64,000 bases of DNA from Paenibacillus sp. FSL K6-1096 (GTDB lineage: Bacteria; Bacillota; Bacilli; Paenibacillales; Paenibacillaceae), in contig NZ_CP150274.1 of assembly GCF_037977055.1 (NCBI RefSeq), forward strand, positions 4,526,001 to 4,590,000. Direction: 5' to 3'. The notes under the pieces are model-generated. The model did not search any database. It was not told the origin of the DNA and worked only from the letters and a program-made list of their open reading frames with translations. Position numbers and translations under genes: made by a program. Below are positions 18,401-27,476 of this stretch, piece by piece (the first letter of the stretch is position 1; each line of letters begins with the position of its first letter).

Positions 18401-20736
18401 ATACGAAAAATATATTTGATGAATCACATAAACTAGGAGAATGGGTAGCAAATTATGACGAACTGTTAGATCGAAGGCTGTTGAAGAACCAAGGTGTTAA
18501 TGTTATAAAGTATCAGCATAATAAAACAAACGGCCCCAATTTAGTAGTTTCGACTACAACATCACTACGATTACTTAGAATAATACTAAAAAGAAAGCTG
18601 AAATCACTGAACCTAGGAATTGTTGATACTGATATAGAGACACTAGCTGATTATTTTATTCAAGAAGCAAATGAGTTATCAGGGGACATAGTTCTACGGG
18701 CTGCTAAATTAGGGAGATATGCTAGTGAATTGCTGGGTGTAGTATTAAGTAAATTAATTATAGCAGAAGAAATGCAAGACCCTACAAACATAGGCTGGTA
18801 TTTTCTTGATGATTACGCAAGTTGGTTAGGGAAAAATGAGGAGCAAATTGCAGACATTATGGCAATTAGCCCATTTGAAAAAGATGGAGAATTCTATTTG
18901 CAACTAATAATTACTGAGGCTAAATTTGTTGATATTAAAAACTTATCAAATTCTAAAAAGATTTCTAAGAAACAACTTGTCGACACAGTTGCTAGGATAA
19001 ATAACGCACTATTCAAAGAGCCGGCAAGGATGGACAGAGATATATGGCTCTCAAAAATAAGTGACCTGCTTGTGGAAGGAACTGTGTATATGGAAAACTC
19101 CTCAATTTCAATTGAAAATTGGCGAGAGTTAATACGAAATGGTAGTGTTAAAATTGAAGTGAGAGGATATTCTCATGTATTTGTGCCTACGAGTGAAGGC
19201 GCGGAAAATTTAGAAAGTGAACAAAATAAATTAAATGAACTTATTCATGGATATCAGGAAGTATACTCTAGAGAAGCTGTAAGGGAATTGTTTCTAACAA
19301 TTATAAACAAACAAAAACTTTACTCAGTTAGATCTAAATTTGCTAATGAGATAACTTGGAACAAGCTCTTTAATATTGAGGATAAACAGATAATAATTGA
19401 GGCTGATAGTAACAATAATACAAGTAGCAAAGAACCATTAATTGAAGTTGTAAATAGCAACTCAGCTCAGAGTGATTTTGAAGTATTACCTCCAGGGATA
19501 ACGGATATTAGCGGAGGAGAAGGCGTTATGCCAAGAAGTTCTAAAACAGTGTCCAATTCTCCTTATAAAAATCAAGAATTTAATGAATGGTTGATTAGTA
19601 ATTCTAAACAAGGTGTAGATAATGCTAGTGATCAGAACTGGTTGATCAGTGTTGTAAATTCATTAAAAGTTGCTTTAGCGAGTTATGGTTTACAAAGCAA
19701 AGTTTTAGAATCGCGTTTAACCCCTAATGCAGCGATAGTAAAGCTTAAAGGTTCAGATCGATTAAGAGTTGAAGATATTGAAAAAAAGAAGTCTCAGTTG
19801 CTCACTACACATGCTTTAAATGTAATTAATGTTCTTCCACATCCAGGAGAAATAGTTGTTTTCATTGAAAGACCAGAAAGACAAATAATTCCTTTGGCCA
19901 CAGTGTGGGCTGCACGTGAAATTAAGAGCGAGAACTTAAAAACTAATCTGAATTTTGTGATAGGTGTTAAAGAGGTTGATGGCGAATTGCTATATTTAAA
20001 CCTTGATGGACCTTTTGGTGGGCTTGAACAACATGCTCCACATACCCTAATAGCTGGAGAAACGGGAAGTGGTAAGTCGGTCCTAATACAAACATTGATA
20101 TTAGACATATGTGCAACAAATTCGTTAGAAACTGCGAAGATTTATTTGATTGACCCTAAATATGGTGTGGATTATCAGGGGCTTGAAGATCTCCCTCACT
20201 TAACAGAAGGAATTATAATAGATAGAGATAGAGCATCAAAAATACTTGAAGAACTAGTTAATGAAATGGAATCGAGGTATCTGAGGTTCAGAGAACATAA
20301 AGTTCCTAATCTTAAAGAATATAATTCCAAAGTGCCTGATGTGGATAAGCTTCCATTTATATTTCTTATACATGATGAATTTGCAGACTGGATGCTCATT
20401 GATGAATACAAAAACACAGTGTCCTCAGCGGTGCAAAGATTAGGAGTGAAGGCAAGAGCAGCGGGTATTCATTTAATATTTGCTGCACAAAGGCCTGATA
20501 AAGATGCCTTACCTGTACAATTAAGAGACAATTTAGGGAACAGGCTAATACTTAAGGTAGGCAGCATAGGGACATCTGAAATTGCACTTGGAGAAAAGGG
20601 TGCTGAAAACTTACTAGGAAGAGGACATCTTGTAGCGAGGCTATCGGGTGAGGCCAATTTAATCTATGCACAAGTTCCATATATCACTAATGATGATATA
20701 TTTAAGGTAAGTCAAATAATAATGGAATCAATATAA
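15421..20736 (+). CDS. sspH: SspH/DptH-like giant protein with C-terminal FtsK/HerA-type ATPase
   Basis: A 1771-aa protein. The last 270 residues form an FtsK/HerA-like translocase: Walker A GETGSGKS at about 1545-1552, Walker B 'PFIFLIHDEFADWM' at about 1645, and 'IHLIFAAQRPDKDALPVQLRDNLGNRLILKVG', the sensor region of FtsK-family pumps. The long N-terminal part includes a segment at about 1180-1200 ('EKDGEFYLQLIITEAKFVD') with the look of a PD-(D/E)XK core (E-x-K), plausible as the nuclease of the module. DptH in Dnd systems has the same size and layout. Start ATG overlaps the sspG stop. The frame is intact throughout. Confidence 0.75.
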   Translation: MEQLKLIGKVAAEFLKSNIGGEQEDGIARFLLDRLSSPQVSVICKEILEDHYLSEIVDIKLPIELDIGQGLPEDIFTTERTTNLRHTYTDKPVLLLANNNDDQGPSLKNIFKIGTNDLKANTKIWVNVASSNIPTINGSQRLLNVWEKALIGLLNTTDCSLEMFSKYVSDTRNKISEDGATLIEALGWALPALKIPRDSGYFYSIADNRQTYKKNWENAYKELKEKRSCFLYKLTSSRDVIENEQLKSSFEDIKEYIPEYVHSAILKFISSKPAWTAESEILSQFEWESDGIDSFFSGIRLAKKSSLADETKKLLEDEFSDLITDEDYNYLNLLEKRKARDSNEDDVEFFDKHRYQIDFNKKLKAKWDKFIYGKPIECTNFLVGLMRAIERLLAQSEGSKRRKVIKVKTQKRDKKSAWLDLNTDLGLYFSTRYKGLPELMAPYIEWDTFWLFKYDEFIEIERKRLKLKYSKNNSISKGSRQIKFYIELYYEDDFGVDQHCKVQLVWEGDVNAVGMGLYSDLERLVNNLQHPFQRTSVSKNHISKKGKLQGISLSDVYTLQPVYRQNRGSFVSVYDKTMDIQNEFLSELEMARDESRINTNGYSEILDCWRKFSVTYKTALNEWLEGGLISENQILQSELYGKLMTSLMKHGKGDINRLKLWYPLMKIGIVEVKGNKPVAILPPWHPMRMAGLAAKMQQLKDVIFYLMKAENLEFGDSKLFFDEIESDIEHPYYPEICLGFQGVELPELLTISDSVNDYSLMEMPIIKTIYQETNEDPKEASAKLVNLLDRYLELQPHEGANLGVVLYNSDSTRLPLAIVESISKMNHKNDNIRCQVVLRHRDINKLNNIYSKMVEGTDADTDNFVASEVTSDFMAKLRIGVMAHQSSVSENEEGKPYDVVFLQDVISRHAMFEWVKIDVSVPVRNIIKHYPARWSRRRPTAKDELKSITYLVCPSQIVEGWEYLKFIKSITKSSDEDNDECFLPSRQISFQNKDTKNIFDESHKLGEWVANYDELLDRRLLKNQGVNVIKYQHNKTNGPNLVVSTTTSLRLLRIILKRKLKSLNLGIVDTDIETLADYFIQEANELSGDIVLRAAKLGRYASELLGVVLSKLIIAEEMQDPTNIGWYFLDDYASWLGKNEEQIADIMAISPFEKDGEFYLQLIITEAKFVDIKNLSNSKKISKKQLVDTVARINNALFKEPARMDRDIWLSKISDLLVEGTVYMENSSISIENWRELIRNGSVKIEVRGYSHVFVPTSEGAENLESEQNKLNELIHGYQEVYSREAVRELFLTIINKQKLYSVRSKFANEITWNKLFNIEDKQIIIEADSNNNTSSKEPLIEVVNSNSAQSDFEVLPPGITDISGGEGVMPRSSKTVSNSPYKNQEFNEWLISNSKQGVDNASDQNWLISVVNSLKVALASYGLQSKVLESRLTPNAAIVKLKGSDRLRVEDIEKKKSQLLTTHALNVINVLPHPGEIVVFIERPERQIIPLATVWAAREIKSENLKTNLNFVIGVKEVDGELLYLNLDGPFGGLEQHAPHTLIAGETGSGKSVLIQTLILDICATNSLETAKIYLIDPKYGVDYQGLEDLPHLTEGIIIDRDRASKILEELVNEMESRYLRFREHKVPNLKEYNSKVPDVDKLPFIFLIHDEFADWMLIDEYKNTVSSAVQRLGVKARAAGIHLIFAAQRPDKDALPVQLRDNLGNRLILKVGSIGTSEIALGEKGAENLLGRGHLVARLSGEANLIYAQVPYITNDDIFKVSQIIMESI

Positions 20737-20749
20737 AGATTGCAGGCTA

Positions 20750-20800
20750 AATACAAAGAATAGCGAGAGTTTTCCTTACCGCTATTCTTTGTATTCATAA
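20750..20800 (+). terminator. Strong terminator after sspH
   Basis: AATACAAAGAATAGCG (20750-20765) pairs without mismatch with CGCTATTCTTTGTATT (20780-20795). It ends the sspFGH unit. Confidence 0.8.
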
Positions 20801-21592
20801 TATTATTTTAACAGTTAGGGTTAAGCCCTTCTATTTTTTGTGTTATTTTATTTCTCGATAAAAATGAAGTATCTATTAAGTGCTTTTTGGCCTTGTGTTT
20901 TATCCTTGAATGATGGCATCCCAACGCTTTGAAAATTTTCAGTATTTCTAATTGCTCCTATCTATCTCTTTTTTTCTTATGCAGCTATATAGTGAGTGAC
21001 GCCAATTCGGCAAGTTTGTTCTTAGTCAATTCTTTTGCTTTTTTAAAGCTCGCGAACGTGGATCTATCTTCCTAGTGAAGAAGTGGAGTAGGACATTGCT
21101 TCATTTCCCTCTATTTGAGACATTATACATACATCCCCTTGATTGCTAAATCTCGTTCGATAATTTGGTTAATCCCCCCTAGTCCTTCACTAGTTTTCAA
21201 CTCCACACAACGTCTTCCAACGCACAAAACCTATCTAAACAAGCCAAACTTTTCGGACTCAAAAATATCCGAGGGTCCGTGGCCTCATAAGTAAATTCTT
21301 CTGTTTCATTTATATAAGTTTTCGTATAGCCACAAAGCTAAACTATATGATGTTTTTTCGATCAGAGCCCCTTGGTGTTGCTTTAATTTGGTTTGGTCAC
21401 ATAAATTTTTTTATATTCGATATTCGCATTAAAATGATGCTTATATAGTTTACAATTTAATAAAACAAATACACATGGAGAATTACATATTTTATATTAC
21501 ATTAATAATTAAAATTTTAAAGAAATATTATTGTTTAAAAAGATGCAGCAGGTAAGGGGAACTTTTAAACTACTGAATATGGAGGAGATGCA
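20801..21592. other. About 790 bp without a supported gene
   Basis: The stretch is AT-rich with no ORF that has a start, a site and sensible composition. On the minus strand at about 20980-21080 one frame reads 'TFASFKKAKELTKNKLAELASLT' before stops, which may be a scrap of a decayed helical protein, but this is too weak to call. No CRISPR-like, tRNA or integrase signal was seen. Confidence 0.4.
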
Positions 21593-21880
21593 GTGAGCTT
21601 TCCAGCATGGTTTATAGAAACAATCCAAGGTCGAATGGTGGAAGTAAGCGCAATAATCGAACATGAATCAGAGCCTAGGCTAGCTTTCAATGAAGAGCGA
21701 GAAGCTTTTCGAGCATTATTTGCTTCTATGGATATTGCCTGTAAGCCAGAATTTGAAAACTGGGAGGACAAGCTTTCGATAAAGCAATCCGTCATTTATG
21801 AACGCTTATATCTACAAGGGCTAAAGGATGGAATGCAACTTGCACAATCCTTTAATGCTCCTTCTGTTCTCTCAGAATAA
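21593..21880 (+). CDS. Small hypothetical protein (possibly DUF6809-like)
   Basis: A 95-aa soluble protein starting with GTG after GGAGGAG. The C-terminal half 'EDKLSIKQSVIYERLYLQGLKDGMQLAQSF' has the Y-x3-L-x2-G-x3-G-x3-A pattern of small helical Paenibacillus proteins now called DUF6809; that match is tentative. It lies between the sspFGH unit and the mcrB-like gene, and a hairpin at 21909 separates it from mcrB. No motif suggests an enzyme. It could be an orphan cargo gene of the island. Confidence 0.6.
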   Translation: MSFPAWFIETIQGRMVEVSAIIEHESEPRLAFNEEREAFRALFASMDIACKPEFENWEDKLSIKQSVIYERLYLQGLKDGMQLAQSFNAPSVLSE

Positions 21881-21908
21881 GAATAGATAAAAACATATGC
21901 TTACTTGT

Positions 21909-21936
21909 TTGGGCTGTTCATGCGACAGTCCTTTTC
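21909..21936 (+). terminator. Probable terminator before mcrB-like gene
   Basis: GGGCTGT, a 7-base loop and ACAGTCC followed by TTTTCTT. Stem is short (7 bp) but followed by a T-run. Confidence 0.55.
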
Positions 21937-22021
21937 TTATGCCCATTAATGGCAGGGAATCCTTCCCATATTGTCGAATTACCATACATATTGTAAATCC
22001 TGATGACTGGAGTTAACCGAG

Positions 22022-24211
22022 ATGATCAAACAACTACGAAGCTGGTGGAAGGATACAGAGATTCCTAACTTAATTGGGCGTAAGAAAGTAGATTTTTCTA
22101 TCTTTCGTGATGGCACTCATATTCCGGTGGAGTTTTATCCTGATTTCCTGGAGGCTAATCAAGGTCAACAACCAAACCTGGGTAAAGGGCACCCGATTAA
22201 GTTAGTTCATGATGAGCGAAGCTATGAAGCAATATTAATTAATATTAATCAAAAATCTACAGGCCGCGAAGTGCTTCACCTTCGTTATAATGGAAATAAA
22301 ATATTTAGGGGTTTATTACTAAGAACTTTCTCCCATTCCTACTCCTACATCTTGCAAGAAAGAGAAAATCAACAATCCGATATGGATGTGAAGAAGCCCC
22401 AAGTCGTCGTCCCCGAAGATCAGGCGGAATACATAGATTTCTATGCGACAGGTGTTCCTTTTGAATACCGTCTAGAGTTCATTACCTATAAGCCGAATCC
22501 TAGCGTATGGTGGGTTAATCAGGGGACTTCTATTCAGGCGGAGAAGGAAGAGGGAATTCTGTGGGCGCCTCTACTGAATACACAAGGGCGTAAACTCTAT
22601 CACTGGGAGACGATGAAGGAAGTTCAGGAAGGCGATATCATTCTTCATTACTCGAATAAAGCCATTCGTTATGTTAGTCAGGTTACTGCTGCGGCAGTGG
22701 AAGCTCCTAAGCCAAGCTCTATGGCGAATACAGGTTGGCAGGAAGAGGGGCGGTTGATCCGTACCACATATGTAGAGTTGATTCCGTCCATTGCGCTGCA
22801 ACAATTCAATCAGCAAATCATGCAACTGAATATCACTCAAGGACCGCTCCATACTGGAGGCGGAGTGAATCAGGGTTATTTGTTCCGCTTCTCAAGACAA
22901 GCCCTTCAAGTGCTTCAATCGCTTACGGCAGAAGTGAATTGGCCGGAGTTTGCTATTCTTGATCCAGATGAAGCGGCCTCTGCACAGGAGAGCTTACGTG
23001 AGGTGATTCCTATTTTACCGCCATCCGATACTAGTATTTCAACCCTCCTCCACCACATCCAATCCCACATCCGCCGCCAGGGCTTCTTTTTCCCGGAGCA
23101 TCTGATTGAGAACTTCTATCTCTCGCTGAAGGCGAAGCCGTTTGTGATTCTGGCGGGGATCTCGGGGACGGGGAAGACGAGGCTGGTGAAGCTGTTCGCC
23201 GAGGCGCTGGGGGCGGTGCGGGATAATGGGCAGTTCACGTTGATTCCGGTGCGGCCGGATTGGAGTGATCCTGCGGATCTGCTGGGGTATAAGGATCTGG
23301 CGGGGCGGTTCCAGCCGGGGCCGGTGACGCAGGTGTTCGTGGAGGCGCGGCAGCGGGAGAACCGGCATAAGCCGTATTTTATCTGCCTGGATGAGATGAA
23401 CTTGGCCCGGGTGGAGCATTATTTCAGTGATCTGTTAAGTGTGCTGGAGACGCAGGAGTGGCGGGAGGGGGAGATTCGGACACAGGCCCTGATCTCTTCT
23501 GCCCTGCTGGGTACGCCTGAGGATGAGCTGAAGTACGGCGGCCTGGGCATCCCGGAGAATGTGTTCCTGATCGGGACGGTGAATATGGACGAGACCACGC
23601 ACCCTTTTAGCAAAAAAGTCCTCGACCGCGCCAGCACCCTGGAGTTCAATTACATCAATCTGCAGCAGTATCCAGAGGCGATGACGCAGGAGGCGGACGG
23701 TGCCGCTGAGCTGGCGGAGCTGAATCATTTGTTCCTCCGTTCCGATTATCTCTCCTTGGCAGATGCCTACGATACCCATCAGGAGCTTGTGGTGCGGACG
23801 ACCGTGAGATTGGTTAGGATCAACGCGCTGCTGGAGGATATTCATGCTCATGTGGGGTTCCGGGTGCGGGATGCGGTGTGCTTCTATATGATCTATAACG
23901 AGCGGTATGGCCTGATGGATGAGGAAGAGGCGTTCGACTGGCAGCTCCTGCAAAAGCTTCTCCCGCGCATTCAAGGCAGTCATTCCTCGGTGCGCCGGGT
24001 CCTGCTGGGCCTGATGAAGGAGGCCATTGGCAATGGTACCGGATTAGCTGTGAATATCGAATCGCTCATGGAGGATGCCTCTCCGCTCTATCTGAAGTGG
24101 TCTGGCGGGCAGACGCCGCCTGGGGTGAAGCATCCGCAGAGCGCCCGCAAAATGGCTTACATGCTGAGGAGGCTGGAGGAAGATGGATTCACCTCATACT
24201 GGCTCTCGTGA
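22022..24211 (+). CDS. McrB-like AAA+ GTPase-type restriction protein with EVE-like reader domain
   Basis: A 729-aa protein. N-terminal domain about 1-120 (not recognised); then an EVE/PUA-like modified-base reader at about 160-240 ('VWWVNQGTSIQAEKEEGILWAP', 'GDIILHYSNKAIRYVSQV'). The McrB AAA+ domain follows from about 345: Walker A GISGTGKT at 379-386, 'DEMNLARVEHYFSDLLSVLE' at about 457, and 'LIGTVNMDETTHPFSKKVLDRA' at about 520, all diagnostic of McrB. Such proteins recognise modified DNA and drive a partner nuclease. Base composition changes abruptly at about 23040 (residue 340): AT-rich before, GC-rich after. The partner gene overlaps by 29 bp. Confidence 0.88.
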   Translation: MIKQLRSWWKDTEIPNLIGRKKVDFSIFRDGTHIPVEFYPDFLEANQGQQPNLGKGHPIKLVHDERSYEAILININQKSTGREVLHLRYNGNKIFRGLLLRTFSHSYSYILQERENQQSDMDVKKPQVVVPEDQAEYIDFYATGVPFEYRLEFITYKPNPSVWWVNQGTSIQAEKEEGILWAPLLNTQGRKLYHWETMKEVQEGDIILHYSNKAIRYVSQVTAAAVEAPKPSSMANTGWQEEGRLIRTTYVELIPSIALQQFNQQIMQLNITQGPLHTGGGVNQGYLFRFSRQALQVLQSLTAEVNWPEFAILDPDEAASAQESLREVIPILPPSDTSISTLLHHIQSHIRRQGFFFPEHLIENFYLSLKAKPFVILAGISGTGKTRLVKLFAEALGAVRDNGQFTLIPVRPDWSDPADLLGYKDLAGRFQPGPVTQVFVEARQRENRHKPYFICLDEMNLARVEHYFSDLLSVLETQEWREGEIRTQALISSALLGTPEDELKYGGLGIPENVFLIGTVNMDETTHPFSKKVLDRASTLEFNYINLQQYPEAMTQEADGAAELAELNHLFLRSDYLSLADAYDTHQELVVRTTVRLVRINALLEDIHAHVGFRVRDAVCFYMIYNERYGLMDEEEAFDWQLLQKLLPRIQGSHSSVRRVLLGLMKEAIGNGTGLAVNIESLMEDASPLYLKWSGGQTPPGVKHPQSARKMAYMLRRLEEDGFTSYWLS

Positions 24212-26597
24212 TCAGGCGGTCGAATTGCTGCGTGTGGAGACGGAGCTGTTCACGCTGTATCTCCAGGGGAAGCCCTATCATCCTACGGTGGAGACGCTGC
24301 AATTGCATCGTTCCCCGGAGCAGGAGTGGGTGGAGGCCACGCTTGGCATAAGTTGCCCGGAGCGGCTGGGTGAGGTGCAGATTAAGGTGTTCTCGCCCGA
24401 AGCCTATGGGCTGGTGGATTGGGTGCCGGGAGAGAGGGCTTTTCCTTGCTTTTATGAGACCCAGTCTTACGAGCTGGTGCTTCAGCATAAAAGGGCGGCG
24501 AACCTTACGTTCTATCATGAGAATGTGCTGCTCCGGCAGGCGGTGAAGCCGCTGGGGGACTCGATTCTGGCGGGCGTGCTGAACTTCAGGAATGAGGTCG
24601 GACTGACGGAATTGGAGATCCGGGGTGACGGGAGGACGCTGCTGCGGGTGGAGATGGAGATTTTCCCCTCGAAGATGGATTACAAGCTGGATTACCAGAA
24701 CCTTCTGCATGAAGTGAATGCACAGATCTATAATCTGGCCTTCGACTTCCTGCGCCGCACCTACCAGCTCACCGGGCTGCGGGAGACGCAGCATCAGAGC
24801 CTGACGGAGTTCTTCGCGATTCTCCAGCATATCTTCAGACAGCTACTGGAGGCTGTTGAGCGGATCAACAAGAACCCTAACTATGCGCTGCTCCAGGACC
24901 GCCGTCTGATGGACGCCAATCGGGTCAAAAAAGCCGGAAGAGAGAACATCCGCGAGCTCGCCAAGCACCCTGAACGGTTACGGGAGGACGCGAAGCATGG
25001 GTTCTTAAGCATCAACAACCGGAGCTACACGGCCACACACCTGATGGAGACGCGGAAGCGCCTCGCCTATGATACGAATGAGAACCGTTTTGTCCGCTGG
25101 ATGCTGGAGAGAATTCACGGAAAGCTGAAGGCGCTGAAGAAGCGCTGGAGGGAGAATAGCCGAACCTCAGACCCTTTGCTGATTACAAGGCTGGATTCCA
25201 TGCTCACGCAGATCGACCGGGTGCTCCAAATGGACTTTGTTCGTGAGGCTGGTGTGCTGAAGCAGATGTCCGTGACATTGGTGCTGCAAATGGCTCCTGG
25301 TTACCGGGAGGTCTACCGCTGCTATCTCATGCTGCTCAAAGGCCTGTCGATCCAAGGGGATCTCCTTCGCCTCTCCATGAAGGATGTCGCGCAGCTCTAT
25401 GAGTACTGGTGCTTCCTCAAGCTGAATCAGCTGCTGGGGCAGAAGTATAAGCTGGTGAAGCAGGATATCATCCGGGTGAACCGGAGCGGGATCTTCGTGA
25501 CGCTGGACCGTTCGCAGAGTGCGCAGATGGTCTATGAGAATCCGGTCAACGGGGAGCAGTTCATTCTGTATTATAACGCCATACCTGAGAGGGATAAGAC
25601 GCCGACACTGAGCCAGCGCCCGGACAATGTGCTTACGCTGAAGAAGAAGGATGCGGGGCAGGTTAAGGAGTATAAGTATGTTTTTGACGCTAAGTACCGG
25701 TTGAATCCTGCCTATCCCGACACTCCCTATGAGAAAAGGTACAGGCAGCCCGGGCCGGAGGAGGACGACATTAATACGATGCACCGCTACCGGGACGCGA
25801 TCGTGTATCAGGAGCAGGGCTCGGGGGAGTATGAGCGCAGCATGTTCGGGGCATATGTGTTATTCCCTTACCCGGATGAGGAGCGGTTCAAGAGCCACAA
25901 GTTCTACCGCAGCATTGAGCTGCTCAACATCGGTGCCTTCCCGTTCCTGCCGAATGCCACAGGTCTGGTGGAGCAATTCCTGGAGGAGATTATCCGCGAC
26001 AGCCCGGAGAAAGCCTACGAACGCTCCACACGCCCGCGCGGCACGAAGGAGTATTATGCCGATAAGCTGGCGGGCAAGAATGTACTGGTGGGATCAGTCC
26101 GGGGGCCGGGGCAGGTTGGGGTGGCGGTGCGGAACGCTTTTTATCATATGCCGCTTAAGAATCTTGCCAGCCAGAAGCTGCTGACCCAGATCGAATACAT
26201 CGCCATGTGCCAATCCCGCAAGAAGTTCATTGATCCGGCCAAAACAGGCATTCACTGGGTAGGCAAGGTAGCGGATTGGCAGGTGCTGCGGCGTAAGGAG
26301 ATTACCGAGGTTCCCTGCCGGCCGGGTACAGAAGAGGAGTTGTATGTGCGGTTCACCATTGAAGAGTGGAAAAGGTTAGCCGACCCTATCGCGTTAGGGG
26401 GACAAGGGATTCTCACGGTGCTCCATACCAGCAAGTACATTCTGGACCGGGCCTTGGAGCTTGCCGAGCTTCGCCTGGATACTGAGACTGAGCTACGGGA
26501 ATGGCGGGAGAAGCGCCGCAAGGGCCGGGTGCAGGTGAGGCTGGATCATGAGGAGTATGTGGATTTGGGGAGAGTTGTGGAGGTGCGGAATATTTGA
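24183..26597 (+). CDS. DUF2357 / McrC-like restriction endonuclease
   Basis: An 804-aa protein with a long DUF2357 N-terminal region and a PD-(D/E)XK nuclease core at about residues 478-505 ('RPDNVLTL ... YKYVFDAKYRLNP', D and DAK). 'DINTMHRYRDAI' follows, as in McrC-type nucleases. This is the nuclease partner of the upstream McrB-like motor in type IV-like systems against modified DNA. The ATG follows GGAGGAAG inside the end of the mcrB gene, so translation is coupled. Codon use is GC-rich, like the host core and unlike the island to the left. The C-terminal part ('AKTGIHWVGKVADWQVLRRKEI') may be a further wHTH or OB-like region. Confidence 0.85.
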   Translation: MDSPHTGSRDQAVELLRVETELFTLYLQGKPYHPTVETLQLHRSPEQEWVEATLGISCPERLGEVQIKVFSPEAYGLVDWVPGERAFPCFYETQSYELVLQHKRAANLTFYHENVLLRQAVKPLGDSILAGVLNFRNEVGLTELEIRGDGRTLLRVEMEIFPSKMDYKLDYQNLLHEVNAQIYNLAFDFLRRTYQLTGLRETQHQSLTEFFAILQHIFRQLLEAVERINKNPNYALLQDRRLMDANRVKKAGRENIRELAKHPERLREDAKHGFLSINNRSYTATHLMETRKRLAYDTNENRFVRWMLERIHGKLKALKKRWRENSRTSDPLLITRLDSMLTQIDRVLQMDFVREAGVLKQMSVTLVLQMAPGYREVYRCYLMLLKGLSIQGDLLRLSMKDVAQLYEYWCFLKLNQLLGQKYKLVKQDIIRVNRSGIFVTLDRSQSAQMVYENPVNGEQFILYYNAIPERDKTPTLSQRPDNVLTLKKKDAGQVKEYKYVFDAKYRLNPAYPDTPYEKRYRQPGPEEDDINTMHRYRDAIVYQEQGSGEYERSMFGAYVLFPYPDEERFKSHKFYRSIELLNIGAFPFLPNATGLVEQFLEEIIRDSPEKAYERSTRPRGTKEYYADKLAGKNVLVGSVRGPGQVGVAVRNAFYHMPLKNLASQKLLTQIEYIAMCQSRKKFIDPAKTGIHWVGKVADWQVLRRKEITEVPCRPGTEEELYVRFTIEEWKRLADPIALGGQGILTVLHTSKYILDRALELAELRLDTETELREWREKRRKGRVQVRLDHEEYVDLGRVVEVRNI

Positions 26598-26615
26598 AAA
26601 AAGGAGAGAACAATC

Positions 26616-27452
26616 ATGAATCATCGCCATCATCCATTCTTTCGGCTTGCTATGAAAACCTTGATTATGCTGCTATGCGCTGGTCTGTTGCCACTCGTAC
26701 ATACGGCGGCTCCGGCGCAGGCTGCACCGGTAGTGGGGAATCAGATTAGGCCGCTGCTGATCCATAACCAATATGTGCTGTTTCCGGGGAAGCTGGCGCC
26801 CTATATCCAGGAGGGTAAATTAATGGTGCCTGTCCGTGCGTTTGCAGGTGCGCTGGGTGCACAGCTGACCTATGACGCTGCCAGCAAGAGCACCACTATC
26901 TCGCTGCTTGGGGAGAGTGTGGGGAAGCTGCGGGCCGGGCAGGCTACGGCGGTAACCAAAGACGGAAGTGCGTTAGCGCTGGGAGTGTCCCCGCAATTGC
27001 GGGATGGCGTACTGTTTGCGCCGATGAACCCAATACTCACCGGGCTGAAAAAGCTGAAATGGGAGAACATGTCTAACGTGCTTAACCGCAATGTACTACT
27101 TGTGCAGGGCCGAGGGGATACAGTGTTGCCGCAGGCCAAGGCGTGGCAGAGCGTGACTCCGTTTGGAGATGTGCCTGGGGAGAAGCAGAATCCCTTTTAT
27201 CCGACACTAATGACGCAGTCTGCCGACGGGAAAGGCTTCAGGCTAAGCCTCAGTGTGCTTAATGTCTCCGGGTCTGTTATTCCCAAGGGAGCTTCCAGCT
27301 TGGAGTTCGTCGCTGTGAACAGTCAAGGGCAGACCGTAGTCCGGCAGCTTCCCGGCCCTACGCAGGCGACTCCTAAGGCAGGAGCTCTGTCATTCACGAT
27401 TAATGTGACCACAGCGCCGGATTATGTGATTTTCAATTCACGGATCAAGTAA
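26616..27452 (+). CDS. Secreted stalk-domain protein (copper amine oxidase N-terminal-like)
   Basis: A 278-aa protein with a Sec signal peptide (hydrophobic core 'MLLCAGLLPLVHTAAPAQA', cleavage near residue 37). The copper amine oxidase N-domain-like fold follows at about 55-150: 'GKLMVPVRAFAGALGAQLTYDAASKSTTISL', a hallmark of Paenibacillus surface proteins. The C-terminal 100 residues look like an Ig-like beta domain. GGAGAGAAC is the site. It starts 18 bp after the DUF2357 gene but is unrelated in function, most likely a core gene next to the restriction locus. In spite of the name, no copper ligands are implied. Confidence 0.8.
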   Translation: MNHRHHPFFRLAMKTLIMLLCAGLLPLVHTAAPAQAAPVVGNQIRPLLIHNQYVLFPGKLAPYIQEGKLMVPVRAFAGALGAQLTYDAASKSTTISLLGESVGKLRAGQATAVTKDGSALALGVSPQLRDGVLFAPMNPILTGLKKLKWENMSNVLNRNVLLVQGRGDTVLPQAKAWQSVTPFGDVPGEKQNPFYPTLMTQSADGKGFRLSLSVLNVSGSVIPKGASSLEFVAVNSQGQTVVRQLPGPTQATPKAGALSFTINVTTAPDYVIFNSRIK

Positions 27453-27476
27453 AAACACAAGGAGGTCAGGCCTTCC

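Noticed and set aside
12057..20736. BREX or DISARM system
   Set aside because: There is no PglX/PglZ-like or methylase gene; a GDGKT-type ATPase plus a giant FtsK-like protein next to DUF4007 and PP-loop genes fits phosphorothioation restriction.
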